This document shows positions 47,998-59,000 of a DNA stretch of 64,000 nt, in pieces. Location of the stretch: NCBI GenBank assembly GCA_029582165.1, contig CM055871.1, forward strand, positions 31,137,802 to 31,201,801, read 5' to 3'. The DNA comes from Portulaca oleracea (lineage: Eukaryota; Streptophyta; Magnoliopsida; Caryophyllales; Portulacaceae). Under the pieces are notes generated by a model. The model made no database searches. It saw only the letters and a list, made by a program, of their open reading frames with translations, and was not told the DNA's origin. A program made the translations under genes and the position numbers. Every line of letters starts with the position of its first letter. Within the stretch, counting starts at the first letter, position 1.

Positions 47998-48311
47998 TTA
48001 TCTCCTACAACAACAAAGATTACCCTCACAAAACACATCTTTTGTGCTACAATAATTTTCACAAATTCGAGGCGTACAAAATTCTATCGGATGACATGTT
48101 AATATTTTCTCTATTTGTTTAGAATTTGTAGTCATATCTCTTGAATCTGCACTGCCTGAAAAGAAAAGATATAAAAGGTCGATATTTTTAGCAATAAAAT
48201 TATTTTGTATGAGTCATTTTACTAAACATATTAAAAATTTTGATACTTACCGCAGGAAAGAATGACCATAAAAACAAAAAGTAAAGGTACACATGATTTA
48301 TTCATAGCCAT
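47998..48311 (-). CDS. Defensin-like cysteine-rich secreted peptide
   Basis: Exons 48311-48251 and 48155-47998 (donor CTGCG|GTAAGT, acceptor TTTTCAG) join after the first base of a Gly codon to 72 residues. The start MAMNKSCVPLLFVFMVILSC is a signal peptide, and the mature part has eight cysteines spaced C-x5-C-x4-C-x3-C-x6-C-x4-C-C-C with CENYC and LCCCRR. The C-x3-C and C-x-C pairs fit the cysteine-stabilised alpha-beta fold. The intron in the signal-peptide region is the standard gene form of plant DEFL/LCR peptides. A TATATAAG box lies about 95 bases upstream (minus sense of 48403-48410). Such peptides act in defence or in pollen-pistil signalling; which applies here cannot be told. It is too short to appear in usual ORF lists. 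Confidence 0.8.
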
Positions 48312-48402
48312 CTTGCAGCTGGTATAGAGGAGACCAGCCTATAATTTGCTTAAAGAAAGTTGAAGACTGAATGAAATAGATTTCTTAGAATTCATAAAGT
48401 TG

Positions 48403-48410
48403 CTTATATA
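48403..48410 (-). promoter_or_regulatory. TATA box of the defensin-like gene
   Basis: The minus strand reads TATATAAG about 95 bases before the ATG at 48311, a normal plant distance for a leader of roughly 60-65 bases. Confidence 0.5.
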
Positions 48411-48659
48411 GTTGAGTAAGTTGTTTTTAGTGATAAGAAGTTTCAGTGACCATTATTTATCTAACCATATTGAGAGGATTCTTTTCCATTATTTTCTATA
48501 TTAGAAAGATATGAATCATATGATATTAACTATTATTATTGCTTTTTCCATAGAATCATATTACAAAATAACCACTAAATTAATGGAGGAAAGAGGGTAC
48601 AAATTACTACTAAATTACTTTATTTTTTATAAGATACTACTAAATTATTCACTATTGAA

Positions 48660-48955
48660 TAAGGTTGTTAGAAAACTGTCTAATCTGAATATTGGGTTCA
48701 TTCTGACCTGGAAAAAATCAGGTACGACCATTTTTTATCCAAATTTTAATTTCGACCGATTTGACTAAAAATCTGAGCATAATATTTTCCATTTCCCTAT
48801 TGATTAAACATGATATAGACCTAACTTTAAGCTTGTTCGAATTTTTTGACTCGGGCAATACTCGGAAAACTAAGTATCAAACTTGACCCTTTGCTCGATG
48901 CGAGAATCATTTGAACCCAAAAGGACCTGAATCTGAATTTTTGACAGGCCTACTA
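48660..48955. repeat. Copy of a dispersed CGGGT/CTCGG-type repeat
   Basis: Contains GGTACGACCATTTTTTATCC, AATTTCGACCGATTTGAC and CTCGGGCAATACTCGG, related to 19340-20065 and 60245-60530. Non-coding. Confidence 0.35.
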
Positions 48956-49129
48956 TGAAAGTGCATCCTTTAAATATAGGGGGGGAAAAAAGAAAGGAAA
49001 AAGAAGACAAAAAAGAAAAAATGGTCCTTTCACATGTTCTTTTTTTCCTTTATAGTTTTCACCAAGCTCTCCCTCATGCACGCATGCAACCACACCACTA
49101 TTTCCACTATAAACTAGCACTAGGATGAC

Positions 49130-49380
49130 AACGGGGCAGGTCGAGGTTGAGAGATCTACTTCTCGCGCCTCGAAATACCTTTTGCATAGGATTAGGATGG
49201 TAGAACACAGGAAGACTTTGTACTCATTGGAGTTTGTATAATTTGCAACTCTTGCAATGAAACTAGTAAAAATACCTACATAGAACAATGATTAAGATCA
49301 ATCCTATTCTTCTCTCTCGATTTCTCTTCTCTCAATTGCTCTTCTCTATATTGTGTTCTTATATCTATTATTTTACAAAA
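49130..49380. repeat. Truncated GGATGACAACGGGGC element, then pyrimidine-rich sequence
   Basis: AGGATGACAACGGGGCAGGTCG matches the end of the hAT-like element at 51401. The rest lacks the opposite end. Overlapping frames at 48953-49545 are low-complexity. Confidence 0.35.
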
Positions 49381-50032
49381 AATGATTAGAAGAAGTTTGA
49401 ATGAACTTTCTAAATCTATAAAAATCCCATTTCCAAAAGCCAGGTTAATTAAGGAGCTTTTTGCAAGAAAGAATGCTGAACAGGAATCCAAAGTACTACA
49501 TTCTGCACTTTGGGTTACTAAACTGACCCACCTCAAATGGAACACTCCTTGTCAATGTGACCATCAATCCAAGATGTTTACCACTTGCTTACTAAACTGA
49601 CCTTTCAGTTTCCAAATAAGTACATTCTGCACTTTGGGTTTTTCCTTAAAACTTTAAAAGGGGTCCCATAGCCATAGGACCTCATCAACATGAGAATGCT
49701 GAACCTGGTTATGATAAATGCAAAGAAGCCACCAAGTGCATTCATATATGTATAAGGGAAATTTCTTACCACAAATCTCAGCAGCGGACAAACGTCCAGT
49801 CATCATGCAAATTACAAAGCCCAGCATGAAGATTCAGGATTAGAATTGTAAATTACCCAGAACAAAGTTTAAATCCAAAGCTAATGTAATAAGCAGAAGG
49901 CCGATGTTGCAGATGTTGTAATGAGTGTTTGTATGAATGCATTTGCGTGGCCATTCTGTGCATCATTACTTGAAGTCATGTCTCTGGAATTCTGTAATTT
50001 GTCAATTTTGCACAGCCATCGTGGGCAAATGG

Positions 50033-53000
50033 CTAGTCAGTGTGTTCTTTCGTCTCTAGGCTTGATTTAGTAAGAACAAACACGCCAATGACGATCAACA
50101 AGGCACCTGCAAACCACTGATTTACTCCCACACTTCAGTTAACATAAAAACTTGCCTGAGGAATCATGGTGAACAATAAACTGTAATATGGTCACTCCAA
50201 CAAAACCCCATGGGAGGGAAATTATCCATAGCCTCATCCATCCCATGCAGTTGTGGTACAATTCAGGGTAAACTGGATCCTAAATTTGCAAGGCATTTTT
50301 TACTACTTGCTAGATATTACTGCAATAACGCATAATTGAGTAGTAAAGCAGAGTTGAGTGGGTCAATAACCTATAGACTTCATCCAGTGTGTCAATGTAA
50401 AACATAGCAAAAATATCCATGTTAGCAAACATCAACAGTAAAACTATATTTACCGACCCCCCTCTGGGCCTTGTGAGAATGAGAATGAGGCAAACTAGGG
50501 TACTCGGCAACTTTGGAGCCAATGTTACATAGACTACAAGAACGCGCATGCTTGGCCCCATGATTCTTTTTCTTTTAACTTCATCAGAGAGGTGCAAGTG
50601 TGCAACTACCCACTCTTGCAGTTCTCTCATATTAACGTAAGTATACAATTAAAAAAAATACCTCATTGATCAACACAATAAAATCAGAGAGCCGCTGTAG
50701 TCAATAGGCTGATACATTATGCAGTAATGCACGATTATGAGGTCGTTATTTAACCATCTGTTTCCATTAGAATGTATTTCAGTTCAGTTTTGCTTACCCT
50801 TCTGTAAATGGTAAAACTATTTTCCCATGCTGCTGCAGCAACAACCATAAATGGTTATTCAAATAGGTTTGGACCTTGGGGGAAGGGGATTGTTTTCACA
50901 AAGGTCGCCCACTTAGGATTTATTAAATCGATAGAAAGTATCCCAGTTAATGTTGATGACCATTTTCACCATGTACCCATATTTCGGAGCCTGATCTTGA
51001 TACAACTCAAGAAATAAAGGGGATCGATGTAAGACATTTATGTCATTCAAACTTCTTGCTTGTCTAAAGAAGGCAAGTCACATCCAAGTATCATACGAAG
51101 CAACTGCTTCAAGGATAATTGTCGGAACTTTGTGAAGTCGTTTCGAATAAGAATGTCTCCATGCAGTTGGACAATTTTCCCAAGTCCATTGCATGTTGTA
51201 AATGCTCCCTAATATACTGAGAAAATCACACGCCTCCCCCACTTGTAGTAGACGATCAACATTCGCCTTAGTCAACTTCCTTAGGTACTCATCCCCGAAC
51301 ACTTCACAAATGCACGTGGTGAACACTTTTAGGCACTCTAAAGTTGGACTCTCGTCAATCTTTAAGTATTAATCAACATAATCGACGGCTATACCGTATG
51401 TAGGGATGTCAACGGGGCGGATCGGGGATGGGGGAATATACCCCCGTCCCCATCCCCGTTCCCAAAACTCATCCCCATCCCCATCCCCGTCCCCGCTTCG
51501 GGGAATGATTCTTGCCCCATCCCCATCCCCGCGGATTCCCCATCCCCAACGGGGATCCAACGGGAATTTTTTTAAAACTATCCTAAATTTAACTAAATTT
51601 TAATCGGATCCGGTTTTTAATCAAACTCGGTTTTTAACATGTTCAAAATACAACGTATTTAACTTACTCAAGTAATAATACATCAAAATCAAACAATAAT
51701 ACATCAACAAGTGAGAATAAATTGGAAAATTACTACTTTGTCCTTCCCATTAATATGTATATTAAATTTGACTAAAGGTTATTTGGTAATTTTAACATTT
51801 TCGGGGATGGGGATTCGGGGATGGGGACGAGGAATTCACCCCGGCGGGGAAAATGGGGACGGGGATGGGGAAAATTTTGTCCCCATCCCCGCCCCGTCCC
51901 CGAGCGGATTTTGGAAAATCATCCCCGTCCCCGTCCCCATCCCCAATGGGGGCGGGGATTTTTCCCTAAAGCGGGGCGGGGCCCCGACGGGTTCGGGGAT
52001 TCCCCGCCCCATTACCATCCCTAACCGTATGCTAACATACGAATGGTTGCGGTGCACTTAGTAGTGTTAACCCAGGCAGCCCAGCCGCATGGTGTCTCAA
52101 CTGGAAATACTCCGAATGATTACCAAGAGTCCCCACTACACGAAGGCAGAGATTTCTTCACATTATGAATCTACGTCGAAAAATGTTCAAAATCATCTGT
52201 GAAGTATAGGAAGGTACGGGCCTGCTTCCCGGTCTCTCTTGGTGACTCCCCTTTTTTCTTTCTCGTTCTTGGTTGTGTTTTGAAGAAGAATTGTGAGGTA
52301 GTTCAAGTATTTTCTCAACTAGAACATGGGATTCATTCATGGCATTGCTAAATAATTTTTGCTCTACTCTAAGAAGTGAAATTTTTGTTCCACTTCATCC
52401 GATGAACAAGATGCTTCAGAATGTGATGGAATTTCCATGTTCATAAACCTATACATAATGACAAATTAAACTATAACTAATTTATACTCAAATTCAAAAA
52501 TTCACATTGACAAAATGTACAACGACGGGAAGTGCAACATAGATTGTTCCTTTTATTCCACAATTGAAAGCAAATAACAAAAGTTTATCATAACTAATTT
52601 AAACTATAACAGAACAAAAATAAACTAGATAACCTCCAACTCAAACTAATCAAGCTAAAATAAAGTTAAACCATAACAAAAGAAAATTAAACTAGATCAT
52701 AATTTAGCCTTCAAATTTCGGGGTGGATCATCATTTGCCTCACATATTTCCTTGATCCTCCTATGAAAGTATCTCTTTTGGTATGGAGAACGTTTCGATA
52801 ACTCCATTTCCATAATCCGTCTTTCTTCCTTTTGCTTACAGAGCGCAACACTTTCTTTTAATATTGCATTACTTTCAAGTGTTGTCACCATATGGTATTC
52901 CATTTCCTCTATTGTTGCTTTCCTATCGGTATTAAACTGAGAGATCTCTTGGGTCATTGCGTCATAGAGGAACTAGGACCTGTGTCTCTCCTCCTTAGCT

Positions 53001-56000
53001 TTGCAACTTTTGCGCCGACGTACCAGTCAAGGCCAGAGGGTGTTACTTCTCCTCGTTGGTCTAGCTAGGGGCATTCTGCAACACACTGTTCGTAAGAACC
53101 GGTGAAGAGACTTTTGTCATGTTGACAACGTGTAAAATGCATGTAGACAGACTTCGTGCCTCTTATAGATAAAGCCCCTAGGAATATTGTCGTTGTATGC
53201 AGCTGCCACCTTCTCCCAAAGTTTATTTCTTTTTTGGCAATTCCGGAAAATAGGATCCATACTTATATTAATCCAACATTTAACCAAACGCACATCCTCT
53301 TCTTTTGCCACTTGACTGGTCCTCTACTATTGTTGTGTCCTCGATTTGGACGAGTTGAGGTACGACGAGTTGGTTGATTGGGTATAGGTTGGAACAAAGC
53401 TTTGGATGACTCGAGGTTGCGTTTTGAATTTGAGGAATAAGTGGTGGTGGTTGTGATAAAAATTGTAGATAGTATTAGGGTAAGGTGTTGCATTTGGGGA
53501 AATTGTGACATACTTGGATCACTTTGAGGGTAGTTGTAATTGCAATTTAGAGGAGGTTCTTACATAGTTTGGATGTTTGGTGGCAAATTAGTTGGAGCTT
53601 GATCATCATTGGTCATTACTTGTCCTAAATATTCAGAAAACGAACCATTCCAAGTTAGATCCATAGTTTCTACATAGAAGACACGATTTTTTTAAAAGTA
53701 TGCCACATAATATTACTAGTTTATTTTTATATAAAGCTTTAAATATATGTAATATTATGTGGCATACTATTAAAAAAAATGTGTCTACTATGTAGAAACT
53801 ATGGATCTAACTTGGAACGATTCGTTTTGTGACTATTTAGGACAAGTAATGACCAGTGATGATCAAGCTCCAACTAATTTGCCACCAAACATCCAAACTA
53901 TGTAAAAACCTCCTCTAAATTGCAATTACAACTACCCTTAATGTGATCCAAGTATGTCACAATTTCCCCAAATGCAACACCCTACCCAAATACTATCTAC
54001 AATTTTTATCACAACCACCACCACTTGTTCCTCAAATTCAACACGCAACCTCGAGTCATCCAAAAGCTTCGTCCCAACCTATACCAAATCAACCAACTCG
54101 TCGTACCTCAACTCGTCCAAATCGAGGACACAACAATAGCAGAGGACCAGACAAGTGGCAAAAGCAAGAGGATGTGCGTTTGGTTAAATGTTGGATTAAT
54201 ATAAGTATGGATCCTATTATCGAGAATTGCCAAAAGAGAAATAAACTTTGGGAGAAGGTGGCAGTTGCATACAACGACAATCTTCCTAGTGCCTTTATCT
54301 ATAAGAGGCACGAAGATTGTCTACATGCATTTTACACATTGTCAATATGACAAAAGTCTATTCACCGGTTCTTACTACAGTGTGTTGCAAAATGCCGCTA
54401 GCGAGACCAACGAGGAGGATGTAGTGGCGGCGACTAAAAAGATTTTCAAGGTGAAACGAAGGGAAAAGAGTTAAACCCCATGCATATGTGGAATCTCCTT
54501 AGAGATGTTCCAAAGTGGAGATCAGTGGCTGAAGTGGAGAATGCCAAACAAAGGGGTAAGCATGATTCATCAAAACGACCATGACACACCGAGGGAACAC
54601 ATCATGTGGACTCTTCTAACCTCGGACCCACTGACACCCCTAACATGGATCTGACTGATCAAGTGCCTACTGAAGTAGCACCCTCTAGCCTTGGCTGGTC
54701 CGTCGGCACAAAAGTTGCAAAGCTAAGGAGGAGAGACAAAGCTCCTAGTGCCTCTATGATGCAATGACCCAAGAAATCTCTCAGTTTAATACCGATAGGA
54801 AAGCAACAATAGAGGAAATGAAGCACCATACGGCGGCAACACTTGAAAGTAATGCAATATTAAAAGAAAGTGTTGCGCTTCGTAAGCAAAAGGAAGAAAG
54901 ACGGATTATGGAAATGGACTTATCAAAACGTTCTCCATATCAAAGGAGATACTTTTAAAGGAGGATCAAGGAAATATGTGAGGCAAATGGTGATCCACCC
55001 CCGGAATTTGAAGACTAAATTATGGTCTAGTTTAATTTTCTTTTATTGTGGTTTAACTTTATTTTAGCTTGATTAGTTTAAGTTAGAGATTATCTAGTTT
55101 GTTTTTGTTTTGTTATAGTTTAAATTAATTATGATAAACTTTTACTTGCTTCGAATTGTGGAATAAAAGAAACAATCTATGTTGCACTCCCAATCGTTGT
55201 ACATTTTGTATATGTTAATTTTTGAGTTTAAATTAATTATAGTTTAATTTGTCATTGTTATGGGTAGGTTTACGAACATGGAAACTCCATCACATTCTGA
55301 AGCATCTTATTCATCTTCTTGATCGGATGAAGCGGAAAAAGAATTCACACTTCTTCGAGCAGAGGAAAAATTATTAGGAATGCATTGAACGAATCCCAAA
55401 TTCTAGCTGAGAAAATACTTAAAACTACCTCACAATTAGGGCTTTCTTCATCACAATCAAGAACATGAAAGAAAATGAGAGTCATCAAGAGAGATCGGGA
55501 AGAGGCCAATACCCGCCTATACAAAGATTACTTCGCAGATGATCCTGCCTACACTGAAGAACATTTTCGACGTAGATTAAGAATGCGAGGACCTCTTTTC
55601 CTTCGTACAGTGGAGGCTCTTGGTAATCATTCGGAGTACTTCCAGTTGAGACACGATGCATCTAGGCGGCCTAGGTGTTGACATCGCCACTAACTAAGTG
55701 CATCGCAACCGTTCGTATGTTAGCATATGGTATAGTTGCCAATTGTGTTGAATCGTTGATGAATACTTAAAGATCGGCAAGAGTACAATTTTACGGTGCC
55801 TAAAGATGTGCACCACGTGCATTTGTTAAGTATTCAAGGATGAGTACTTAAGGAAGCCGACTAAGACCGACGTTGATCGTCTACTACAAGTGGGGGAGGC
55901 ATGTGATTTTCCCGGTATGTTAGGGAGCATTGACTACATGCAACGGACTTGGAAAATTTGTTCAACTACATGAAGACAGTCTTATGAGAAACGACTTCAC

Positions 56001-59000
56001 AAAGTACCAATAATTATCCTTGAAGCAGTTGCTTCACATGATACTTGGATGTGGCATGCCTTCTTCGGACAACCAAGAAGTTTGAATTACATGAATGTCT
56101 TACATCGATCCCCGGTATTTCTTGAGTTGTATCGAGATCGGGCTCCGAGATGTAAGTACATGGTGAATAGTCATTAACATAAAATGAGATACTTTCTATC
56201 TGACGAAATATATCCTAAGTGGGCAACCTTCGTGAAAACAATCTCGTACCACCAAGATCCAAAGCAAAAGTTATTTGTAGAACGTCAAGAGTCTATTAGG
56301 AAAGGCGTTGCGCGGGCATTTGGTGTACTTCAAGCTCGCTTTGGCAACGTTCGTGCCCTAGCCCGATTCATGGAGGAGGATGACCTTGGATTTCTAGACA
56401 TTCATCATTATTTCAATTAACGTTTGAGGGGAAAAAAACGTTCAATGTGTGAATTACGACTTTGGAATAAGTAGTGAATAACCCTAAAGTTGAATTCTTT
56501 GCTTAGAATGAATGTGACAATTAATTGTGATTTTTAATATGAGAATCAATAATTCAAACCTAGGGACATGATTGTTTATTCAATAATTCGCCTATTACCT
56601 GGTGCATGAAAATAGCAAGAGGGTTTAAATTGATTTTGTCTATTGATTCTCGCGGAGGGCATAGTCGTGAGTTACCCATGCAATCTACTCTACCCAAAGC
56701 AATGTATGAATTTGGTTCCAAGGTTTTATTGATTGATTAAGAAGTCTAATTACTTAATGCCCAACCTAAGGCTTTAATCAGTTCATTCATTTGTTTGCTC
56801 CCACAATCACTATAATCTAGAAGTAGTGTTAGGGTAAAATTGAATCTTCATACAATAGTATTTTGTCTAGCTTGGGTTGACAGTGCGCTAGGTTACGATA
56901 CAACACTGTTCCAATGCGGGCGTCCAGCGAATATCTTACACAGAACAAAAAGTGCAATCATACAGAAGAAACAAGCAATTTGCAGAAGAGGATTAGTTTA
57001 CCTTGGTTGACAATTCTTCCCCAAATAGAAGAAATCCAGCCAGGCCAGAAGACAGAAAGTTTGTTGCAAAGTTTGTCACAGTAGCTTGTAAAGATGACAA
57101 AGCTCTAAGGCTGTTGACGTAGCATCCCCACATTGTCACATTGAAGATAATAACAAGGCTGTATTTAACAAGCTGGTAAATAAAATTTCTTCACATCAAT
57201 AAATGTGCCATGCAACTTTTCAAAGGTGAATCATCTGTAGCAACAATTACACTTCACAGCCATGCATTTTCTATACAGCTGCACATGCATGCTGCCATAA
57301 AAACTAAATTCAAACATAGGATAATACACAATGGAACTCATAATTAGTCATAATAGTCTCACAAGTTTCTCAGCTAGACTAGAAGTACAAAATAATCACA
57401 TATACCCAAGAGTATAAAGATCAACTGCTTTAGCACCAATTCAGGGATCAAAGAAACAGAACCAAACAATCGTACCATCTTTATTTTCTTAAATTAATTT
57501 TTTTGGGGATCAGGGTGTGGTATGAAGATGATTATATTGGCCAGCTGAGCAATGAAATTCAACCAATATTTTAAATCAGAACTCAATAAAAAATAATGGC
57601 CAAAGTAACATCATAGCCCACTGTAAGCATCTTTAGAGAGCTTCATCTTCTCATATATCACTGTAAGTGTAAAAATTTTAAAAAAAATGGTGAAAACATT
57701 CAAAAAGTTTGGAACACAGAGGAGTCAGACATCTAGAGAGGGGGGAATCATCACTTCAGAAACTAATAGTTGAGTTCATGCAAGTATGCAAAAGATTTTT
57801 ACTTGTGAATATGAAAACTAAGAACTGATTAGCCATGGTTATCAAATCAAACCATTGCCATGACATTACCACATACAGTCTCCATTCCAATTTATGCATC
57901 GCTTTAACGAACTTCTTTGCTAAAAAATATCTGTAGACTATAGATAATGCTTTGCCAATTTGCCCTTATTAATCATTTTTAGTCTCTCGTTACAACTCCA
58001 ATGACATTAATTTGAAGGATAACTTTGTCCATTAACTTAAAAGTTATCAAGAAATTCATATTGCCTTAGTATTTCCTGAAGGAAAAGTGGCATTTAGATT
58101 GGAACTGAGGTAGTAGTTAGCATTACCAAACAAGATGGATTTAACCGGATTCCAGCCCTTTTGGGGTAAGCGATAGTCTACAGTGGCAGAGCGACTGCCT
58201 TCCAAAAGACACAAGGGCTTGATATCCATGTGCTGGTTTTGAGTGTGACATTTTTAACCATCCAAAAAAATATAATTGAAAGACCAAGCGGGAGTCAAGT
58301 TTACAAAGCTCCGGATCCAAGTACGAATACACAAACACCACTGACTATGTACAGTATTACATAATGTGTAGATTTTAGAACTCGTTAAGGGCACCACTCT
58401 CGACGACTTGATGGAAACTTGACATACTCTAGGATCCCCTCAACAAACTGAATACATAGATGCCCCTACTACAGCCATTTTGAGTTCTTGTCTTTGGAAG
58501 TCTAGCATGTCTTCTGTGTGTCTAGGTCTAAAAAAGCATGCTCGGGGCACAAAAGGCCCAAAAAATCCCAGGTGTGTCCCCCTGAACTTTTTCAGGTTGA
58601 AGCCCACCTGATTCCAGAATCGCAAGCTTTTCTGGACCTTTTTTTCATTTTTGTGCTTGTTTGTGGGGCATGGAGCTCAAGAGCTTTTTGCATCTTGAGT
58701 TGTAGCTCTCTCTTGCCTCCAAATAAGTCTCTTTTCTTCCTATTCCTCTGTTGAACTGTTACTTCCTCTCCCTCTTCTTCTTCCTCTTCCCAGTTCCTTC
58801 CTCTTACTAATGCTTCCTCTGAGGAATTCTATCTTAACCAAATCTCTGTCTTTTTTTCTTTTTTTTTTTCCATTTTTTGCCAACTAATACTCAAACCTCC
58901 TCTATATTCTTTTTTAGGTTGCAAATATCTATATTTCTTGTTGAACCAGTACCATCAGGCATCAAGCAGTCACAGCATCATCCCTACTGCTATAGTGTTA

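Larger units (their letters stand above)
50880..56430. mobile_element. Giant near-palindrome of two head-to-head PIF/Harbinger elements
   Basis: The sequence is its own inverse around 53732. ATG codons at 53664 (minus) and 53801 (plus) are symmetric, and the central 32 bases (53717-53748) are the only unique spacer. The arms then match outward for over 2 kb apart from small indels and one 623-bp insertion in the left arm. The left arm loses similarity near 50890; the right arm continues to the end of its transposase at 56420. Each arm encodes a SANT/NAM-associated ORF1 and a DDE transposase, the two-gene set of PIF/Harbinger. I could not find the terminal inverted repeats. Confidence 0.85.

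Noticed and set aside
49276..49600. Opposing frames of 72-89 codons
   Set aside because: Low complexity, overlapping on both strands, no signature; probably repeat-derived.
51369..52061. Several overlapping frames with Gly-Asp or Pro-Ser repeats
   Set aside because: They lie entirely in the GGGGATGGGGACGGGG runs of the hAT-like element and are present on both strands.
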